A stretch of DNA of 64,000 nt, from contig JAIXWR010000046.1 of NCBI GenBank assembly GCA_027491155.1, forward strand, positions 62,001-126,000. The letters run 5' to 3'. The DNA comes from Verrucomicrobiaceae bacterium (lineage in GTDB: Bacteria > Verrucomicrobiota > Verrucomicrobiia > Verrucomicrobiales > Akkermansiaceae). The stretch's first letter is position 1. Each line of letters opens with the position of its first letter. The position numbers and the translations under genes are program-made. A model generated the notes under the pieces. It was not told where the DNA came from and made no database searches. It saw only the letters and a list, made by a program, of their open reading frames with translations. This document shows positions 59,151 to 64,000 of the stretch, one piece after another.

Positions 59151-62100
59151 TCAGGGAGTTACCTGCACGTTGCCGAACCGCGAGGTGTTCAAGGTCGTGT
59201 TGCTGCCGCTCGCCACCGCCAGGCCGACGTAGCAGTTCTCCGGGAAGCTCGCGGTCAGGCTGCCGACGGTGACCCAGGAAATGCCGTCGGTGCTCTTCGA
59301 TGCGGTGACGACGTTGCCGCTGCGGACGAGGCGCACCCAGGCGGCGGGCGCGGTGCCGGAGCCGCTCCGGGAGTTGGAGGTGTTCCCGTTGAAGCTGGTG
59401 CGGCGCACCCAGCGGTACTGGCCGTCGCCGCTGAGACCGATGAAGACATGGCGCGAGTTGCCGGCCAGCGTGTCGCGGATCATCACGCCCACCCGGGCCT
59501 CGCCGCCGGTGTTCTCCAACTGGTCGATGCGCGCGACGATCGACCCGTCGCCGCTCATCGTCTGCCACGCAAACTGGAAGCTGTCGCTGCGGCCGGCCAA
59601 CTGGCCGGAACCGGCGACCGTGAAGAGACCCGCGGCATGGCTGGCCGATCCGGCGAGGTTGCCGCTGCCGACGGTCAACCCGTCCCACGGCAGGGGCAGC
59701 GAGGCACCGGTCACCACGATCGTCAGGGTGGCTTCGGCAAACGCGCCCGCGGCATCGGTGGCACGGACGGTGAAGACATTGTCCCCCACGCTGCCGGCCG
59801 GCGGGGTGCCGCCCAGCGCGCCGTCCGCGGCGACGGTCAGCCACGCGGGACCGGCGGCCTTGGAATAGCTCAACGTGTCGCCTTGATCCGCATCGGTGGC
59901 GCTGCCCGCCAGGCTGGTGCCGGCGTAGGCCACCCCTTCCTGCCCGCCCTCGCGGACGAGGTTGGATTGGGCGAAGACCGGCTCGTCGTTCACGTTGGTC
60001 ACGGTGATCGAAAGCGCGGCCTCGTCGAAGAGGCCGGCGGCGTCGGTCACACGGACGGTGAAGCTGTTAGAGCCGACGTCGCCGTTGCCCGGGGTGCCGG
60101 AGAGCGCGCCATCGGCTGCCACCGTGAGCCAAGCGGGACCGCCGGTCTTGGTGAAGGTGCGGGTGTCGCCCGCATCCGGATCCGTGGCGCTTGCGGCGAT
60201 GCTTCCCGAATAAGCCGCGTCCTCGGTGGCGCTGCTTCCGGCGATGGGATCGGCGGTGAAGACCGGCTCGTCGTTCACGTTGGTCACGGTGATCGAAAGC
60301 GTGGCATCGTCGAAGAGGCCGGCGGCGTCGGTCACACGGACGGTGAAGTCGTTAGAGCCGACATCGCCGTTGGCCGGAGTGCCGGAGATTGCTCCATTGG
60401 CTGCCACCACGAGCCACGCCGGACCGGCTGTTTTCGTAAAGGTGCGGGTATCGCCCGCGTCCGGATCCGTGGCGCTCGCGGCGATGCTTCCCGAATAAGC
60501 CGCGTCCTCGGTGGCGCTGCTTCCTGCGATGGGATCGACGGTGAAGACCGGCGCGTCGTTCACGTTGGTCACGGCGATCGAAAGCGTGGCCTCGTCGAAC
60601 AAGCCGGCGGCGTCGGTCACGCGGACGGTGAAGTTGTTAGAGCCGACGTCGCCGTTGGCCGGGGTGCCGGAAAGCGCGCCATCGGCTGCCACCGTGAGCC
60701 ACGCCGGACCGCCGGTTTTCGTAAAGGTGCGGGTGTCGCCCGCGTCCGGATCGGTGGCGCTCGCGGCGATGCTGCCCGAATAAGCCGCGTCCTCGGTGGC
60801 GGCGCTTCCGGCGATGGGATCGACGGTGAAGACCGGTGCGTCGTTCACGTTGGTCACCGCGATCGAAAGCGTGGCATCGTCGAACAAGCCGGCGGCGTCG
60901 GTCACGCGGACGGTGAAGTTGTTAGAACCCACGTCACCGTTGCCCGGGGTGCCGGAGAGCGCGCCATTGGCTGCCACCAGGAGCCAAGCGGGACCGCCGG
61001 TCTTGGTGAAGCTGCGGGTGTCGCCTGCGTCCGGATCCGTGGCGCTCGCGGCGATGCTGCCCGAATAAGCCGCGTCCTCGGTGGCGCTGCTTCCGGCGAT
61101 GGGATCGACGGTGAAGACCGGAGGGTCGTTCACGTCCGCAACGGCGATGCTCAGCTGGGCCTGGGCGAACTGGCCGGTGCTGTCGGTGACGCGGACGGTG
61201 AAGACGTTGGTTCCGAGGTTTGCCTGACCGGGCGTGCCGGACAAGCTGCCGTTCGACGCGACCGTGAGCCAGGCGGGACCGGCGATCTTCGAGAAAGAGA
61301 GCGTGTCGCCGGGATTCGGATCGCTGGCATCGGCCGCGAGGCTGCCGGAGTAGGCGCTGTTCTGGATGGCACCGGCTTTGACCAACGAGGCGGAGGAAAA
61401 CGCGGGAGCCGCAGGCAGGTTGTTGGTGGCGGTGATGCCGCTCTGGTTCGGGATCAGGTGGGCACCGGCGATGATCGAGCGCACGGGGATGCCGGCACCT
61501 TGCCAGGCGACGGAGAGGTGGTCGCCGCCGCCGCCTTCGGCCTGCTGTGCCTCGAACCAGTACATCCTCCCGGCCACGAGCGGGACCGGCGCGGAAACCT
61601 GCGAGCCGGAGTCATCGAAGTTCTGGAAGCCGGTGTAGCCGCTGACCGAGGCAAGCTGCACCCTGGAGCCTTCGGTCTCGTCGGTGCCGAGGTAGAAGCG
61701 GCTGCCGTCGTCGCTGGCGACCCAGAAGGTGTAGTTGCCGCTGACCGGCGGCACGAGCCAGCCGCGGACGCGGCGGCTGTAGTTGTCGGCGACGTTCTCG
61801 GCGGTGGTGGAGGACGCCAGGTTGCCGGTGAAGGCGGCGGTGCCGGTCCAGGTGTTGTTGTTGAAGTTCGTGGTGCCGGTCCATCGCTGCTCGCGCAGGC
61901 CGGGGGTGGCGTTGACGAGGACGCGGACCGTGGCAAAGCCGGTTTCGCCCGCATTGTCGGTGCCGGAGACGACCACCGATAGCAGCGAGGTGGCTGGAAG
62001 CGCGCCGGGATTCTGCAGCACGAGCTGGCCGCTTGCGTTGAGCGAAAAGGCACCGGAACCGTTGCCGGAAAGGATGGACACCGAGGACAGCGTGCGGGTG

Positions 62101-64000
62101 CTGTCGGCGGCGATCACCGGACCCAGCAGCGTGCCGGCGGACATGGCCGTGGTCGCGTTGAGCACGGCGGCGGAGACACTCCTCGGCGGCTCGACCACGT
62201 TGCCCAGGTTGACCGTGACGCTGCGGGTGGCGGAGTAGCGCGGCACGCCGTTGTCGTCGGCGCGGACCGAAAGCGTGTAGCTGGCGGCGCGCTCGCGATC
62301 GAGCCCCGCGGCGGAGACTTTCAACTGGCCGCTGCGCGGGTCGACGGCGAGGGCACCGTGGGTGTTGCCGGACTCGATCGTCCAGGTCCACTGCGTGCCG
62401 GGCTCTTCCGGATCGTTGGCGGAAAGGGTCGCGAGCACCGTGCCCGGCGCCACGCTCTCGCTGGCGGCCAGCGGGCCGGGATCGGAGATCGAGTCCACCG
62501 GCGAGTTGTCCGTCCAGACCGGGTAGCCTTTCGCGGCGATGTGGGATTTCGCGGTGGCGCTGATTTCATAACCGCGGCCGGTCACGCCCAGGCCGTAGCG
62601 CTGGAAGTAGCTGTCGAGGTTCCGGCCGGTGGCGTCGCAGAAGATGATGAAGAAGCGGTCGCGCTTCGCCTGGTCGCCGGTGCCGCCGAAAGAACTCAGC
62701 GTGGCATCGGCCCCACCCTGGTTCCACGCCATCAGGCGGGCCAGCGCGGTCTTGTAAACGTTCCAGCCGAAGGCCTCGGCCAGGTTGAAGTAGAAGTCGT
62801 AGGCCGTGGCACCGTCGTTGCACGCGAAGAGCCAGGTCTGCTCCGTGGAAGGCATGGCGAGGAAGGCCGTGCGCTTCGAAAGGCGGTTGCCGCCGTTGAA
62901 GGTCGAGTGGATGTCGCCGTCCCAGCAGGTCTTGTCGTGGACGATGTTGTTGAGCAGCGCGGGGACGAGGTTGACGTCCACCTCGCCGTGGGTGGCGATG
63001 CCGTAGGTGCCGTCGAAGCTGTCCTGGAAGGTGTGGCCGATCTCGTGGTAGAAGCCCCAGTCGCCGCTCTTCAGCACGCCGTTCACCAGCACGTCGCTGT
63101 CGCCGTAGGCCATCATCACCGGCCAGCCGGCATGACCGAAGCCGGCCACGATGTCGCGGTCGCTCAGCGCCGCCTCGCCGCGCTTGCGGAAGGCGGTGTA
63201 GCCCATGCGGTCGTCCGCGGTTTCGATCACGTTCTTCCAATGCTGCGCGACCGCCTCGGCGGAGGTCACCGACTGGAGCTTGGCCCGCGAGACATAGACC
63301 GTGAAGCCCGGCGTGTTGCCGTAGCCGGGGACGTTGTTGGTCATGATGCAGCCCCAGGCGCCGGGCAGGTGCTTGAGGGTGGAGTTCCACGTTTCATCCG
63401 TGTCCACGCCGAGCTGGAAGCAGGGTGCCTCCAGCGCGCCGTCGATGGTCACGTTGAAGTTCCCCAGGTTCGCGCCGGGCGGCACGGTGATCCAGACGAT
63501 CCCGCCGAAGACGCTGCCGGTCTGCGTCACCGTCTGGGTCAGCGGCACCTTGCGCGCGAGCTTGGGAAAGCGGTTCCACTGGGAGAGGTGGAAGTTCTCG
63601 TCGATGTGGCAGCCGATATCGAGCGTGATGCCGCCGGCCACCTTGTCGGCCGGGATGGTCACGGTGAGCGTGGCGCCGGGCGCGGCGTAGAGGCGGGTCT
63701 CGATCCGCCGCCCGCGGTCGCCCCAGTTCATGTAAGAGTCGGCGGGGACGGTGCCGTTGACCGGGATCACCTTCGACACCGGCGATCCCGCGGCGGGCGC
63801 ACCGGGCCAGTCCGATGCCGAGGGATGGGCGATGAGCTGCGCCGCGGTCATCGCGTCGAACTTGCCGGACTGGAAGCGCGCCAGCATGGCTTCGACCGGC
63901 TTGTTGTTCTTCACCAGCGGGGCGGCGGCGGTCACCGGGATGATCCCGTAGCCGCTGTTCTCGAGCGTCTGGAGCCCGGCGAGCAGGTCCGCCTGGGCCG
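59151..64000 (-). CDS. M60-like metallopeptidase with PA14 and tandem Ig/cadherin-like repeats (N-terminus outside window)
   Basis: The frame is open to the window edge, so the 1,594 codons from the GTG at 63935 plus about 21 upstream codons are a C-terminal portion. The catalytic region is Peptidase M60-like (enhancin/SslE type): the zinc motif FYHEIGHTFQ is encoded at 63033-63047, preceded by the ENFHLSQWNRFP and VPGYGNTPGFTVYV blocks of the family. M60 enzymes cut mucin-type glycoproteins. Cadherin-like domains, a PA14 domain (about 61,450-61,910), a run of He_PIG/cadherin-like repeats (four nearly identical) and a concanavalin-like C-terminal domain follow. The gene precedes the metzincin gene on the same strand. 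Host or dietary glycoprotein as substrate is inference. Confidence 0.88.
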   Translation of the reverse strand, partial: AQADLLAGLQTLENSGYGIIPVTAAAPLVKNNKPVEAMLARFQSGKFDAMTAAQLIAHPSASDWPGAPAAGSPVSKVIPVNGTVPADSYMNWGDRGRRIETRLYAAPGATLTVTIPADKVAGGITLDIGCHIDENFHLSQWNRFPKLARKVPLTQTVTQTGSVFGGIVWITVPPGANLGNFNVTIDGALEAPCFQLGVDTDETWNSTLKHLPGAWGCIMTNNVPGYGNTPGFTVYVSRAKLQSVTSAEAVAQHWKNVIETADDRMGYTAFRKRGEAALSDRDIVAGFGHAGWPVMMAYGDSDVLVNGVLKSGDWGFYHEIGHTFQDSFDGTYGIATHGEVDVNLVPALLNNIVHDKTCWDGDIHSTFNGGNRLSKRTAFLAMPSTEQTWLFACNDGATAYDFYFNLAEAFGWNVYKTALARLMAWNQGGADATLSSFGGTGDQAKRDRFFIIFCDATGRNLDSYFQRYGLGVTGRGYEISATAKSHIAAKGYPVWTDNSPVDSISDPGPLAASESVAPGTVLATLSANDPEEPGTQWTWTIESGNTHGALAVDPRSGQLKVSAAGLDRERAASYTLSVRADDNGVPRYSATRSVTVNLGNVVEPPRSVSAAVLNATTAMSAGTLLGPVIAADSTRTLSSVSILSGNGSGAFSLNASGQLVLQNPGALPATSLLSVVVSGTDNAGETGFATVRVLVNATPGLREQRWTGTTNFNNNTWTGTAAFTGNLASSTTAENVADNYSRRVRGWLVPPVSGNYTFWVASDDGSRFYLGTDETEGSRVQLASVSGYTGFQNFDDSGSQVSAPVPLVAGRMYWFEAQQAEGGGGDHLSVAWQGAGIPVRSIIAGAHLIPNQSGITATNNLPAAPAFSSASLVKAGAIQNSAYSGSLAADASDPNPGDTLSFSKIAGPAWLTVASNGSLSGTPGQANLGTNVFTVRVTDSTGQFAQAQLSIAVADVNDPPVFTVDPIAGSSATEDAAYSGSIAASATDPDAGDTRSFTKTGGPAWLLVAANGALSGTPGNGDVGSNNFTVRVTDAAGLFDDATLSIAVTNVNDAPVFTVDPIAGSAATEDAAYSGSIAASATDPDAGDTRTFTKTGGPAWLTVAADGALSGTPANGDVGSNNFTVRVTDAAGLFDEATLSIAVTNVNDAPVFTVDPIAGSSATEDAAYSGSIAASATDPDAGDTRTFTKTAGPAWLVVAANGAISGTPANGDVGSNDFTVRVTDAAGLFDDATLSITVTNVNDEPVFTADPIAGSSATEDAAYSGSIAASATDPDAGDTRTFTKTGGPAWLTVAADGALSGTPGNGDVGSNSFTVRVTDAAGLFDEAALSITVTNVNDEPVFAQSNLVREGGQEGVAYAGTSLAGSATDADQGDTLSYSKAAGPAWLTVAADGALGGTPPAGSVGDNVFTVRATDAAGAFAEATLTIVVTGASLPLPWDGLTVGSGNLAGSASHAAGLFTVAGSGQLAGRSDSFQFAWQTMSGDGSIVARIDQLENTGGEARVGVMIRDTLAGNSRHVFIGLSGDGQYRWVRRTSFNGNTSNSRSGSGTAPAAWVRLVRSGNVVTASKSTDGISWVTVGSLTASFPENCYVGLAVASGSNTTLNTSRFGNVQVTP
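59971..61110 (-). repeat. Four tandem 285-bp repeats inside the M60-like gene
   Basis: Units start at 59971, 60256, 60541 and 60826, each exactly 285 bp (95 codons) and nearly identical by eye. Each encodes one Ig/cadherin-like domain with ATEDAAYSGSIAASATDPDA and GDVGSNxFTVRVTDAAGLFD. Differences are mostly single substitutions such as NGD with P-G or P-A before it, and GG or AG before PAWL. Flanking domains on both sides are clearly diverged. The pattern indicates recent unequal duplication or gene conversion within the gene. Confidence 0.93.

Noticed and set aside
59971-61110. Regular repeats considered as a CRISPR array or VNTR locus
   Set aside because: Units are 285 bp, contiguous without spacers, and encode protein domains in frame.

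Overview
The window is GC-rich chromosomal DNA with C/G-ending codons. I infer a Verrucomicrobia member of the Luteolibacter/Haloferula type (Verrucomicrobiaceae). The grounds are giant secreted proteins with autotransporter-associated beta-strand (PATR) repeats, LamG, DNRLRE and DUF2341 domains, Tat-like signals on a sugar isomerase and on a PotD-type lipoprotein, and helical-repeat lipoproteins. No 16S gene or phylogenetic marker is present, so the assignment is an inference.

Region 1 (1-15 kb) is mostly housekeeping. It holds the tail of a release-factor-like gene, thyA, a small two-helix channel-like protein, folA and a DUF3127 protein with an SSB-like acidic tail. A leftward set follows: cinA, rsfS, a fusion of an epimerase-type barrel to a GH71/99-like domain, and a Tat-exported sugar isomerase. 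nuoD, nuoE and nuoF diverge from that set. The divergent gap carries a perfect 20-bp palindrome of CRP/FNR type. Next come a TrmN6-like methyltransferase overlapping a PhnA/YjdM gene, a small lipoprotein, a solitary PotD-like binding protein and a sialidase-like protein.

Region 2 (15.3-44 kb) is a same-strand series of exported, probably polysaccharide-degrading proteins. They are a 3,806-aa multidomain giant, a GH9-like protein, a 1,646-aa protein with DNRLRE and F5/8-type domains around an unrecognised catalytic-looking core, an unrecognised 623-aa exported protein, a PL1 pectate-lyase-like protein with a long PATR region, and a right-handed beta-helix protein. Stops and starts overlap or are a few bases apart, so much of it probably forms one transcription unit. 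Four proteins end in the same two-part C-terminal module (an EF-hand/TSP3-like calcium loop followed by a beta-sandwich ending R-R-F-x-x-x-x-V). A fifth, orphan copy overlaps the stop of the beta-helix gene.

Region 3 (44-64 kb) has a minus-strand tRNA with anticodon CAT (probably Ile2), a 2,721-aa PATR protein with a strong terminator, and three leftward genes: a helical-repeat lipoprotein, a 1,831-aa metzincin-type metalloprotease and a giant M60-like metallopeptidase that runs off the window. The two proteases share PA14 domains, cadherin/Ig-like repeats and a C-terminal concanavalin-like domain unlike the region 2 module. The M60 gene contains four exact-length 285-bp tandem repeats.

The best candidate for something undescribed is the region 2 cluster: shared C-terminal modules that could be a sorting or attachment signal, and three large domains I cannot place in a CAZyme family. 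A hexamer (CTAACA) also appears enriched across the cluster.
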